Source: an uncultured Collinsella sp.
GTDB taxonomy: Bacteria; Actinomycetota; Coriobacteriia; Coriobacteriales; Coriobacteriaceae
Assembly (NCBI GenBank): GCA_900550735.1
Contig: URTD01000042.1
Coordinates: 1-12,524 of the forward strand
Length of the DNA stretch: 12,524 nt
Direction: 5' to 3'
Shown here: positions 1 through 7,324 of the stretch, piece after piece
Layout: every line of letters begins with the position of its first letter
Position numbering within the stretch: the first letter of the stretch is position 1
Notes under the pieces: generated by a model
Told to the model about the DNA's origin: nothing
Seen by the model: the letters and a program-made list of their open reading frames with translations, nothing else
Database searches by the model: none
Position numbers and translations under genes: made by a program

Positions 1-913
1 CTACAGCGAGATGGTGAGCGTGGCGGGCCTTGCCTATGCCAGCAACAAGACCTGGCGCCTGGTGCTACCGGCCGACGAGGAGCAGCAGATTTGCGTGCAG
101 CTCTTTGGCTCCAAGCCCGAGCAGTTTGCGAGTGCCGTCGCCGCCGTCGAGGAGCGTGTGGGCGATCGCCTGTCATTGATTGATATCAACATGGCCTGTC
201 CGGCTCGCAAGGTCGTTACTAAGGGCGAAGGCTCGGCGCTTATGCGCACGCCCGACCTGGCCGAGAAGATTGTCGAGGCAGCGGTGGGCGCGGCGCATGT
301 TCCCGTGACCGTGAAGATCCGCAAGGGTTTTTATGCCGAGGACCGCAACGCCGCAACGTTTGCCCAGATGCTTGAAGGGGCGGGCGCCTCTGCAGTTGCC
401 GTGCACGGTCGTTGTGCCACGCAGCTCTATACGGGCCAGGCCGATTGGTCGGTCGTCGATGAGGTTGCCGACGCCGTCGAGATTCCCGTGATTGGTTCGG
501 GTGATGTGTTCTCGGCCGAGTACGCTGCTGAGCATCTGCAAGGCTCGGGTGCCAGCGCGGTGTTTATCGCGCGCGGCATCTACGGCAATCCGTGGGTGTT
601 CGGTGATGCTCGCGCCCTTGCGCTCGATGGCACGCCGGTGCCGGCGCGTAGCTCCGTCGAGCGCTTAGACGCCCTGCGTGAGCACCTAACGCTGACGCAT
701 GAGCTCCTGCCGCTCATGTCGCGTGCCCGTACGTACGCAAGCTGGTACTTAAAAGGCATGCCCCATGCCGCCGCTTGGCGTGCCCATGTGGTGCGCTGCT
801 CCACGTATGAGGAGTTCATGGCTCTGGTTGATGAGATCGAGCGCGATGTGGTGGCCTGCGAGGCTGCCCTTGCCGCCGGCGAATCGGTGCCCCCTCATCC
901 GCTGGAGGCTTAA
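1..913 (+). CDS. dus: tRNA-dihydrouridine synthase, DusB-like (5' end outside window)
   Basis: FMN enzyme that reduces uridines in the D-loop region of tRNA to dihydrouridine using NADPH. The open frame runs from the left edge (first full codon at base 2, reading Y-S-E-M-V-S), and EMVS matches the internal SEMVS motif of DusB proteins, so the ATG at 11 is not the start; roughly 30-40 N-terminal residues lie upstream. Numbering from that Met, the catalytic Cys is C63 in DINMACPARKV, followed by the TVKIRKG strand (about 100-106), the AVHGR His motif, and the C-terminal FMN-phosphate motifs VIGSGDV and IARGIYGNPW. The helical tail has the family's WYLKGMP signature. The frame ends at TAA 911-913, two nucleotides before hemW, whose Shine-Dalgarno site lies inside this gene. 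DusB is the best subgroup guess; the tRNA position modified cannot be read from the sequence. Confidence 0.93.
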   Translation, partial: YSEMVSVAGLAYASNKTWRLVLPADEEQQICVQLFGSKPEQFASAVAAVEERVGDRLSLIDINMACPARKVVTKGEGSALMRTPDLAEKIVEAAVGAAHVPVTVKIRKGFYAEDRNAATFAQMLEGAGASAVAVHGRCATQLYTGQADWSVVDEVADAVEIPVIGSGDVFSAEYAAEHLQGSGASAVFIARGIYGNPWVFGDARALALDGTPVPARSSVERLDALREHLTLTHELLPLMSRARTYASWYLKGMPHAAAWRAHVVRCSTYEEFMALVDEIERDVVACEAALAAGESVPPHPLEA

Positions 914-915
914 GG

Positions 916-2148
916 GTGGCCGTTACCGCGCTGTACGTGCACGTGCCGTTTTGTGCCCAAAAGTGCCGGTACTGCGACTTTGACTCGCGCAGTTTTGCTC
1001 CGTGCGACCTGAGCGCTGCGCTCGATGTCTATTTTGAGCAGTTGTTCGCGCGCCTCGATGCTTTTGGCAAGGCTGGGGCCCTTGACCATATCCGCACCGT
1101 CTATGTTGGCGGCGGTACGCCGTCGCTGGCGGGGGAGCGCCTGGTGGAGCTGGCGCGGCGTATTCGTGCGTGGTGCGCCCCCGTTGAGTTTACCTGCGAG
1201 GCCAATCCCGAGTCGCTGACCGCCGAGCTTGCCACTGCGCTTGCCAAGGTTGGTGTCACACGCGTCTCTCTGGGCGTGCAAACGCTCGATAACACCGAAC
1301 TTACCGCCATCGGCCGTATTCACGATGCCGATCGGGCGCTCGCCGCCATCGCGACGGTGAAGGACGCTGGCCTCGATGTGTCGTGCGACCTCATGTGCGG
1401 ACTTCCCGTGCAGACCGCAGCGAGTTGGAAGCGCACGCTCGATGGCGTGCTGGCGGCGGCTCCGCATCATGTGTCGGTCTACCCGCTCACGCTCGAGGAG
1501 GGGACGCCCCTTTATCGCATGGCGTGCCGCGATGAGTCGCTCGAGCCCGACGAGGATTTTCAAGCTTCGTGCATGGATGTGGCGCGTGAGCGTCTGGGTG
1601 CGGCCGGCTATCATCCCTATGAGGTGGCAAGCTATGCGCTCGACGGCCATGAGTGCGCCCATAACATTGCCTACTGGACCGGACGGGGCTACCTGGGCCT
1701 GGGTCGTTCCGCCGCGGGCATGCTCGACGCCGAGGATTTCGACCGTCTTGTAGGTTTGTTCCCCGGCGTGTCTTCTCGAGGCGATTCGTACCGCGTGCGT
1801 CTGGTGCAACGTGACGATGTCGCGACGGCGTTCGAGGCCGAATATCTGTCGCAGCGCGAGGCTGCGGCCGAAGACCTGATGCTTGCTTGTCGCATGACGC
1901 GCGGTGTCGCGTCCGACCTTTTGGTTCGCGCGGCTCGTGTCATCCCGGCCGATGAGCTGGCAGCTGCCTGCGATCGCGCGCTCGAATTGGGTCTTGCCAC
2001 TTGGGTGCCCGAGACGCTCGGGGTCCATGAGGGACCTTTCACTTCGGCAGATGTCGTCGCGGGCTATGTTCGAGCTCGTCTGGCGCCGACACACTTGGGC
2101 TGGCTCGATGGAAATGTTCTGTTCGAGCTGTTTTGGGATCTAGCTTAG
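916..2148 (+). CDS. hemW: Radical SAM heme chaperone HemW
   Basis: Radical SAM protein of the HemN/HemW family, 410 residues. The N-terminus reads YVHVPFCAQKCRYCDF, giving the 4Fe-4S cluster cysteines C13, C17 and C20. True coproporphyrinogen dehydrogenase HemN has a fourth Cys two residues after the third; here that position is Phe, which fits HemW, the heme-binding protein that delivers heme to membrane acceptors. Further family motifs are YVGGGTPS (63-70), CEANPESLT, RVSLGVQTL, GRIHDAD, a DLMCGLP strand, SVYPLTLEEGTPL, and near the C-terminal domain HNIAYW followed by GYLGLGRSAAG. The GTG start at 916 is chosen because TGGAGG (903-908) sits 7 nt upstream and the conserved strand begins within five residues. 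It is probably co-transcribed with dus. Older databases would call it oxygen-independent coproporphyrinogen III oxidase; I consider that function unlikely. Confidence 0.92.
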   Translation: MAVTALYVHVPFCAQKCRYCDFDSRSFAPCDLSAALDVYFEQLFARLDAFGKAGALDHIRTVYVGGGTPSLAGERLVELARRIRAWCAPVEFTCEANPESLTAELATALAKVGVTRVSLGVQTLDNTELTAIGRIHDADRALAAIATVKDAGLDVSCDLMCGLPVQTAASWKRTLDGVLAAAPHHVSVYPLTLEEGTPLYRMACRDESLEPDEDFQASCMDVARERLGAAGYHPYEVASYALDGHECAHNIAYWTGRGYLGLGRSAAGMLDAEDFDRLVGLFPGVSSRGDSYRVRLVQRDDVATAFEAEYLSQREAAAEDLMLACRMTRGVASDLLVRAARVIPADELAAACDRALELGLATWVPETLGVHEGPFTSADVVAGYVRARLAPTHLGWLDGNVLFELFWDLA

Positions 2149-2178
2149 GCCGCTCGGGTAGAATTACCGGAATATATA
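2133..2178 (+). promoter_or_regulatory. Possible promoter ahead of the first J-protein gene
   Basis: The 58-nt gap after hemW has AT-rich elements in an otherwise GC-rich region: TAGAAT at 2159-2164, preceded by GGG, and TATATA at 2173-2178. Either could be a -10 box. The only -35-like element, TTGGGA at 2133-2138, is 20 nt from TAGAAT, longer than usual. No CIRCE or HspR/HAIR heat-shock operator is recognisable. Weak evidence; read-through from hemW is also possible. Confidence 0.3.
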
Positions 2179-2206
2179 CGCTGCTGTGAGCAGGAGGTTG
2201 CCGCGC

Positions 2207-3310
2207 ATGGCGACGATGAACGAAAAAGATTATTACGAGATTCTGGGTGTCTCCAAGGACGCCACCTCGCGTGATATTCAAAAGGCCTTTCAGCAAAAGG
2301 CCCGCAAGCTCCATCCGGACGTCAACAAAGAGCCGGATGCCGAGGAAAAGTTTAAAGAGGTTTCCGAGGCCTACGCCGTGCTTTCGGATGAGCAAAAACG
2401 TGCGCGCTACGACGCCATGCGCTCGGGCAATCCCTTTGCCGGTGCTCCTACGGCTTCGCCCTATGGTGGCGGCTACGCCGGCAACACAGGCTATGGCAAT
2501 CCCTTTGAGGGCGGCTTTCCCTTTGGTGGCGCCTGGGGCCAGCAGCGTCGCGGCCAGGCTGCCTACAATCCCGAGAACGGCGCCAATGTGGTCGTCGATA
2601 TCAAACTTGACGCCAAGGAGGCCAAGGGCGGTGCCCGCAAGACCGTCCGCTACACGCGTTTCGATACATGCGGACATTGCGGCGGCTCGGGTTCTGTCTC
2701 CTCCGAGCATGCCCATACCTGCCCGAGCTGCGGCGGCCGCGGCCACATCGACGTCGACCTGTCCTTCCTGTTTGGTGCGGGCACGTTTCAGTCAGTCTGC
2801 CCCGAGTGCGGCGGTTCCGGTAAGGTCGTCGCCGACCCCTGCCCCGATTGCGGCGGCAGCGGGCGGACCCGTGTGACCTCCGAGCAGACAATTGAGTTTC
2901 CTGCCGGCACGCACGATGGCGACGAGGTCCGCATTAGCGGCATGGGGCATGCTGGCACCAACGGTGCCGCGGGCGGCGACCTGGTCGGCCGCGCCCATGT
3001 TGAAGCCGAGCGCTTGGAAGACAAAGCTCGTACCGGTTTTTACCTGATGGGCATCGTGGCGCCGTTTTTGGTGCTGTCGGCCATTTCGGGCGTGTTCTCG
3101 GCCTTTGCCGTGATGTGCTTTATTCCGTTTACCATGGGCCTGTTTATGGTGCTTTCGGACGGTGTGCTTCATCGTAGTCTGCTGTGGTGGAAGCGCGGTG
3201 CGATGCAGTTTGCCAACGGTTTTGCCAACGGCTTCATGTTCGCGCTCGTGTCGGTTTGGTTCGCGAGCTGCTCGCAACGTGCCATGCTTTCGCCCTACGC
3301 AATGCAATAA
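2207..3310 (+). CDS. Membrane-anchored DnaJ-like protein (J domain, four zinc repeats, C-terminal TM segments)
   Basis: A 367-residue J protein of unusual build. Residues 7-70 are a J domain with the HPD motif at 36-38, which stimulates Hsp70 ATPase. Residues 74-118 are a Gly/Phe/Tyr/Pro-rich linker. Residues 155-219 carry four CxxCxGxG-type zinc repeats starting at C155, C172, C198 and C212, as in class A DnaJ. A short CTD-I-like piece follows (FPAGTHDGDEVRISGMGHAG, then GGDLVGRAHV). Where DnaJ would continue into the second client-binding and dimerisation domains, the protein switches to hydrophobic helices at about 278-318 (long enough for two spans) and 335-356, linked by the basic RSLLWWKR stretch. 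No signal peptide is seen, so the J domain should face the cytosol. Start ATG 2207 is preferred because AGGAGG (2192-2197) is 9 nt upstream; the in-frame GTG at 2186 lies before that site. It probably recruits DnaK to the membrane, which is inference. Confidence 0.85.
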   Translation: MATMNEKDYYEILGVSKDATSRDIQKAFQQKARKLHPDVNKEPDAEEKFKEVSEAYAVLSDEQKRARYDAMRSGNPFAGAPTASPYGGGYAGNTGYGNPFEGGFPFGGAWGQQRRGQAAYNPENGANVVVDIKLDAKEAKGGARKTVRYTRFDTCGHCGGSGSVSSEHAHTCPSCGGRGHIDVDLSFLFGAGTFQSVCPECGGSGKVVADPCPDCGGSGRTRVTSEQTIEFPAGTHDGDEVRISGMGHAGTNGAAGGDLVGRAHVEAERLEDKARTGFYLMGIVAPFLVLSAISGVFSAFAVMCFIPFTMGLFMVLSDGVLHRSLLWWKRGAMQFANGFANGFMFALVSVWFASCSQRAMLSPYAMQ

Positions 3311-3341
3311 CATCAAACCCTCTGTTTGCGGTCGGCCCAGC

Positions 3342-3370
3342 TTGGGTATAGGACGCACTGTGACAATAAT
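3342..3370 (+). promoter_or_regulatory. Possible promoter of dnaJ
   Basis: In the 81-nt gap between the two J-protein genes, TTGGGT (3342-3347) and AATAAT (3365-3370) are separated by 17 nt, an acceptable sigma-70-type pair. An alternative -10 is TATAGG at 3347-3352. A short inverted repeat, CCCA-GCT-TGGG (3337-3347), overlaps this region. No U-tract terminator is visible after the upstream gene, and no CIRCE or HAIR operator is recognisable. Confidence 0.35.
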
Positions 3371-3391
3371 GAAAGTCGGAAGGATTCGGTC

Positions 3392-4540
3392 GTGTCGGAA
3401 AATAGGGATTACTACGAGGTGCTTGGCGTCGACAAGGATGCCGACGCGCGGACGATTAAGCGTGCGTTTCTAAAGAAGGCCCGTACCGTACATCCGGATG
3501 TTTCGGACGACCCCGAGGCCGAGGCCAAGTTCAAGGAGCTCAACGAGGCCTATTCCGTTCTTTCCGATGAGCAGAAGCGTGCTAACTACGACCGTTACGG
3601 CACTGCTGACGGCCCTGGTGGTTCGGGTTACGTCGATATCAACGATATCTTTGGTGGCATGGGCATGGACGACTTGTTCTCGTCGTTCTTTGGCGGCGGT
3701 GCCGGCGGTGGCGCCCGCAGCCGTCGTGAGCGTCGTCGCGGACGTGACATGGCCATCTCGCTTTCGGTGACCCTTGAGGAGGCGGCGCTCGGCTGCAAAA
3801 AGACGATCAGTTATGACCGCCTTGCTCCTTGCGAGGACTGTAATGGCACCGGTAGGGCAGAGGGCGCACAGGAAAAGCAGTGCGGCCGCTGCCACGGTAC
3901 GGGCTATGTCACGACGGTTCAGCGTTCGTTCCTGGGCCAGGTTCAGTCTTCCTCGCCTTGCCCCGACTGCCATGGCGAGGGTACGGTTATCGACCATCCC
4001 TGCGAGACCTGCGACGGTCAGGGCCGCACGCCTTCGCACGAAAAGATCGACATCGAAATTCCCGCCGGCGTTTCGACCGGTCGCCAGCTGCGCGTGAGCG
4101 GCTTTGGCGAGGCCGGCCTTCGCGGCGAGCCCTCGGGCGACCTGATTGTCAACGTGCGTGTTGCCGACCATGAGCGCTTTAAGCGCAACGATGACGACCT
4201 GTACCTGGTGAGCGATATCTCGATTGCGCAGGCTGCGCTCGGCTGCGAGATCGAGGTCGAGGGCATTATGCCCGACGAGGTCGTTAAGGTGACGGTTCCC
4301 GCCGGCGCCCAGTACGGCGACACCGTGAGCGTCAATAATTACGGCATGCCGCGCATTGGCGGTGGCGGTTCGCGTGGCCGCCTGGTCGTTCAACTGCGCG
4401 TGGTCGTTCCCACCAATCTTTCCAATAAGCAACGCGAGCTGCTCCGTGCTTTTGCCGATGAGATGGGCGATGACGTCGCTTCCGGTAAGAAGTCGGTGAC
4501 CGACCGTATCAAGAGTGCCCTCGACGATATCCTCGATTAA
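3392..4540 (+). CDS. dnaJ: Chaperone protein DnaJ
   Basis: Complete class A Hsp40 of 382 residues, the usual length, which delivers clients to DnaK and stimulates its ATPase. Domains in order: J domain 5-70 with HPD at 34-36; Gly-rich linker about 71-108 including DINDIFGG and DDLFSSFFGGG; a basic patch RSRRERRRGRD at 109-119; four zinc repeats at C147 (CEDCNGTG), C164 (CGRCHGTG), C190 (CPDCHGEG) and C204 (CETCDGQG); then both C-terminal beta domains with IPAGVSTG, SGDLIVNV and a second VPAGAQYGD, ending in the dimerisation helix region. The GTG start at 3392 is chosen because GGAAGGA (3378-3384) lies 7 nt upstream and MSENRDYYEVLGV aligns with DnaJ N-termini; the upstream TTG at 3326 lacks such support. 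The gene is followed after 9 nt by mtaB. It is not next to dnaK or grpE, so it may correspond to the DnaJ2 type of actinobacteria. Confidence 0.95.
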   Translation: MSENRDYYEVLGVDKDADARTIKRAFLKKARTVHPDVSDDPEAEAKFKELNEAYSVLSDEQKRANYDRYGTADGPGGSGYVDINDIFGGMGMDDLFSSFFGGGAGGGARSRRERRRGRDMAISLSVTLEEAALGCKKTISYDRLAPCEDCNGTGRAEGAQEKQCGRCHGTGYVTTVQRSFLGQVQSSSPCPDCHGEGTVIDHPCETCDGQGRTPSHEKIDIEIPAGVSTGRQLRVSGFGEAGLRGEPSGDLIVNVRVADHERFKRNDDDLYLVSDISIAQAALGCEIEVEGIMPDEVVKVTVPAGAQYGDTVSVNNYGMPRIGGGGSRGRLVVQLRVVVPTNLSNKQRELLRAFADEMGDDVASGKKSVTDRIKSALDDILD

Positions 4541-4549
4541 GGAGCCCGC

Positions 4550-5842
4550 GTGCTCGCACCCCATATTTCCGTTGTCACCCTCGGCTGCCGCGTCAACCGG
4601 GTTGAGTCTGACCGTATCACTGCCGATCTTATGCGCCTGGGATTTGCTATTGTGGAGCCCCAGGATGCCGATCTGATCGTCATTAACACCTGTGCCGTTA
4701 CGGGCGAGGCCGAGGCCAAGACCCGTAAGGCCGTCCGTCATGCGCTGGCCTATCCGGGCGAGCCTTACGTGGTCGTAACCGGCTGCGTCGTCAACCTGCA
4801 TCCCGAGGAGTTGCTGGAGCTCTCCGATCGCGTGATCGCCGAGCCGTCCAAGATTGACGTCGCCGAGCGCGTCTGCGAGGTGCTGGGTGTCGAATCCGAT
4901 AGCGTTCCCGCCTGCAGCGATGGCGAGGTGGTCGATGCGCTCGGTCGCTCTCGCCTGGGCGTGAAGATTCAGGACGGCTGCAACCATCGCTGCACCTATT
5001 GCATTGTGTGGAAGGCACGCGGCCCCGAGCGCTCCGTGCCCGTCGAGTCCGTGCTCGAGCAAGTTCGCGAGGCCCAGGAGGCCGGCGTGCCCGAGGTGGT
5101 GCTGACCGGTGTGAACCTGGGTGCCTACGATGGCAAGAGCGCGACCGACGAGCACGTCGAAATCGATGAGCTGCTCGAGGCCATCATGGAGCGCACGTCT
5201 ATTCCGCATGTGCGCATTTCCTCGGTCGAGCCCATGGATATCTCCGAGCGCCTGCTTAAGGTTATGGCGCGCTATCCGCAGCGTATCGCCCCGTTTTTGC
5301 ACCTGCCCGTGCAGTCCGGTTGCACGGCGACCCTGCATCGCATGGGCCGTCCCTATAGCGCCGAGGCCTTTGAGGACACGGTGCGTATGATTCGTGCCAT
5401 CTTGCCCCAGGCGTCCCTTTCGTGCGATGTCATCGTCGGTTTTCCTGGTGAGACGGACGAGGAGTTCGAGGAATCGCTGGCGCTGTGCCGCCGTGTGGGT
5501 TTCTCGCGTATGCACGTGTTCCGCTACAGCAAGCGTCCCGGTACCCTTGCTGCCGACATGCCCGACCAGGTGCCACCCGAGGTTATGGCCGAGCGCAGCC
5601 GCCGTATGCGGGCCGCCGCACAGGAGCTCGCTATTGCCGACGCTCGTCGTCGCGTGGGCACGGTCGAGCGTGCCGTGCTCGAGTATGGTGACAACCTGAC
5701 GCTCGGCTCGTTCCATCATGCCCGTCTTGACGATACCTGTGGACTTACAGCCCCGTGCCTGCTCGATGTTGCTATCATCGGAGTCGATGATTCCGGCTTG
5801 GTCCATGCACGCAGGGAGGTTCATGGAAGCCTCGAAGATTAG
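4550..5842 (+). CDS. mtaB: tRNA t6A37 methylthiotransferase MtaB
   Basis: Radical SAM methylthiotransferase of 430 residues that converts t6A37 to ms2t6A37 in tRNAs reading ANN codons. The N-terminal UPF0004 domain supplies three auxiliary-cluster cysteines: C13 (TLGCRVN), C48 (INTCAVT) and C79 (VTGCVVN). The radical SAM cluster is C144, C148 and C151 in GCNHRCTYC. Downstream are the family strands LTGVNLGAYDG, RISSVEPMDI, HLPVQSGCTATLHRMGRPY and CDVIVGFPGETDEEF. A TRAM RNA-binding domain fills about residues 365-425. Family members usually continue the third Cys as CIIPYARG; here it reads CIVWKARG. MiaB and RimO are less likely given the GCRVN and RVSS-type motifs and the neighbourhood. The GTG start has AAGGAG (4539-4544), which overlaps the dnaJ stop, 5 nt upstream. 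The 3' end overlaps phoH by 20 nt. Confidence 0.9.
   Translation: MLAPHISVVTLGCRVNRVESDRITADLMRLGFAIVEPQDADLIVINTCAVTGEAEAKTRKAVRHALAYPGEPYVVVTGCVVNLHPEELLELSDRVIAEPSKIDVAERVCEVLGVESDSVPACSDGEVVDALGRSRLGVKIQDGCNHRCTYCIVWKARGPERSVPVESVLEQVREAQEAGVPEVVLTGVNLGAYDGKSATDEHVEIDELLEAIMERTSIPHVRISSVEPMDISERLLKVMARYPQRIAPFLHLPVQSGCTATLHRMGRPYSAEAFEDTVRMIRAILPQASLSCDVIVGFPGETDEEFEESLALCRRVGFSRMHVFRYSKRPGTLAADMPDQVPPEVMAERSRRMRAAAQELAIADARRRVGTVERAVLEYGDNLTLGSFHHARLDDTCGLTAPCLLDVAIIGVDDSGLVHARREVHGSLED
5770..5791 (+). promoter_or_regulatory. Intragenic extended -10 box and inverted repeat upstream of phoH
   Basis: Inside the 3' end of mtaB, TGCTATCAT (5770-5778) matches an extended -10 promoter element (TGnTATAAT) with one mismatch, the same hexamer as the rpsO promoter candidate. 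Overlapping it is a perfect 7-bp inverted repeat, ATCATCG (5774-5780) and CGATGAT (5785-5791), with a 4-nt GAGT loop, ending 31 nt before the phoH start. No convincing -35 is seen. The segment is coding, so chance occurrence is a real possibility. Confidence 0.22.
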
Positions 5843-6809
5843 ACTTACCGTTCCCGAGGGTATTGACCCCTCGCGCGTTTTGGGTGCCGGCGACGGCGTC
5901 CTTCGTGCGCTGGAGAGCTCAGTTCGCGCCCACGTGGTCGCCCGTGGCGACAGCATCGCCGTGAGCGGTGACCCGGACGAGGTCGAACTGGTCGCGCGTT
6001 TTTTCGAACATGCCTTTCGTGAGGCTGCTTCCGGGCGCACGCTTTCTGCCGACGATGTCTCTCGCTGCCTGGCCGTCTTGCGCGACGGTGAGCACGAGGC
6101 TACGTCGCTTCGCGATGACGTGCTGCTTTCGTATCGCGGTCGCGTCATTCGCCCCAAGACGCTCGGTCAAAAGCGCTATGTGGATGCCATCCGCTCAAAT
6201 ACCATCACGTTTGGCTTGGGTCCTGCCGGTACCGGTAAGACCTATCTGGCCATGGCGCTCGCTGTTGCCGCACTCAAGCGTCACGAGGTGGGCCGTCTGA
6301 TCTTGACGCGTCCGGTTGTCGAGGCGGGGGAGAACCTGGGCTTTTTGCCCGGCACCCTCGAGGAAAAGATCGATCCGTACATGCGCCCGCTCTACGACGC
6401 CCTATTTTGCATGATGGATCGCGAGCGCACCGATGAGCTCATGGAGCGCGGCGTGATCGAGATCGCCCCGCTTGCCTACATGCGCGGCCGCACGCTGAGC
6501 GACGCCTTCGTGGTGCTCGACGAGGCCCAAAATACCACGCCCGAGCAGATGAAGATGTTTCTGACGCGCCTGGGCTTTAACTCCAAGTTTGTGATTACCG
6601 GCGACCTGAGCCAGCGTGACCTGGTGGGCCGTCGTGGTGGCTTGGCGGATGTCGAGAAGATTTTGGGCCGTGTCGACGATGTCGCATTTTCTCACCTCGA
6701 GCGTGCCGACGTGGTGCGCCATGCCCTGGTGGGACGTATCGTCGAGGCATATGATGCTTATGATGACGTGCGCGAGCAGCGCCCGCGCGACCGAAAGGAG
6801 TCCCGTTGA
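5823..6809 (+). CDS. phoH: PhoH family P-loop ATPase
   Basis: Cytosolic PhoH/YbeZ-type NTPase, 328 residues, near the family's usual 315-350. Residues 1-100 form the N-terminal region and 110-328 the ATPase core. Walker A is GPAGTGKT (133-140); then LTRPVVEAGENLGFLPGTL (161-179), the Walker B strand FVVLDEAQNTT (229-239), and VITGDLSQRDL (257-267) as sensor motif. PhoH proteins associate with YbeY and are linked to RNA handling and rRNA maturation; the ybeY overlap here supports that pairing. The frame stays open upstream to at least 5718 but that part is mtaB sequence in another frame. ATG 5823 is chosen because AGGGAGG (5813-5819) lies directly upstream, although the spacing is short (3 nt); ATG 5805 is possible but has no Shine-Dalgarno. 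Overlap with mtaB suggests translational coupling. Confidence 0.93.
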   Translation: MEASKIRLTVPEGIDPSRVLGAGDGVLRALESSVRAHVVARGDSIAVSGDPDEVELVARFFEHAFREAASGRTLSADDVSRCLAVLRDGEHEATSLRDDVLLSYRGRVIRPKTLGQKRYVDAIRSNTITFGLGPAGTGKTYLAMALAVAALKRHEVGRLILTRPVVEAGENLGFLPGTLEEKIDPYMRPLYDALFCMMDRERTDELMERGVIEIAPLAYMRGRTLSDAFVVLDEAQNTTPEQMKMFLTRLGFNSKFVITGDLSQRDLVGRRGGLADVEKILGRVDDVAFSHLERADVVRHALVGRIVEAYDAYDDVREQRPRDRKESR

Positions 6810-7315
6810 GTGTATTGATCAGCAACGATGCCGAGCTCGATACGCTGCTCGACGCGCAGGAGGTAGAACACATCTGCGAGGTCGTGCTTGCCGCCGAAGG
6901 CGTTGAGCGTGAAGTCGAGATTTCCCTTTCGTATGTCGACGAGGACGAGATGCACGAGCTCAACCACGAGTGGCGCGGTATCGACCGCACCACCGATGTC
7001 CTCTCGTTTGAATGCGACTCGGCCTTTGACGAGGATATTCCCGCCGACGAGACGCTTGAGCTTGGCGATATCATCCTGGCCCCGCAAGTCATTGCCCGTC
7101 AGGCCCCCGGCTTTGGCAATGCCCCTGCCGACGAGTGCCGCCTGATGCTCGTGCATGGCATGCTGCACCTGCTGGGGTATGACCATATCGAGGACGACGA
7201 GGCCGAGGTCATGGAGGCCCGCGAGGACGCCATCCTGCGCGATCTGGCGCTCGAGCGCGGCGAGGACCCCAAGCTGGTCCACGTCGGCCCCATCACCAAC
7301 CACGCCCACGACTAG
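6806..7315 (+). CDS. ybeY: Endoribonuclease YbeY (16S rRNA maturation)
   Basis: Single-domain zinc metalloprotein of 169 residues needed for 16S rRNA 3'-end processing and 70S quality control in bacteria studied. The zinc motif H3xH5xGx2H type reads HGMLHLLGYDH, with ligands H117, H121 and H127. The preceding core motifs NHEWRGIDRTTDVLSFE (53-69) and LGDIILAP (86-93) are diagnostic. The TTG start at 6806 overlaps the phoH stop as TTGA and has AAAGGAG (6794-6800) 5 nt upstream; the nearby GTG at 6810 is out of frame. The 4-nt overlap implies coupling to phoH translation. The C-terminal tail after about residue 150 is slightly longer than the catalytic core needs and ends in a His-containing stretch, with no evident extra domain. 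Confidence 0.94.
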   Translation: MSVLISNDAELDTLLDAQEVEHICEVVLAAEGVEREVEISLSYVDEDEMHELNHEWRGIDRTTDVLSFECDSAFDEDIPADETLELGDIILAPQVIARQAPGFGNAPADECRLMLVHGMLHLLGYDHIEDDEAEVMEAREDAILRDLALERGEDPKLVHVGPITNHAHD

Positions 7316-7324
7316 GAGCCGTCT

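Noticed and set aside
2186..2206. GTG at 2186 as start of the membrane J protein
   Set aside because: It lies upstream of the AGGAGG site at 2192-2197; ATG 2207 is correctly spaced and gives a typical J-domain N-terminus.
3326..3391. TTG at 3326 as start of dnaJ
   Set aside because: The extra 22 residues do not resemble DnaJ, and GTG 3392 has a good Shine-Dalgarno site.
2149..3391. CIRCE (HrcA) or HAIR (HspR) heat-shock operators near the J-protein genes
   Set aside because: I looked for TTAGCACTC/GAGTGCTAA and CTTGAGT/ACTCAAG dyads in both gaps and found no convincing match.
3470..6157. Very long open frame on the minus strand (about 895 codons) opposite dnaJ, mtaB and phoH
   Set aside because: It spans three clear genes on the other strand, its translation has no recognisable domain, and such frames arise in high-GC genes that rarely use codons whose complements are stops.
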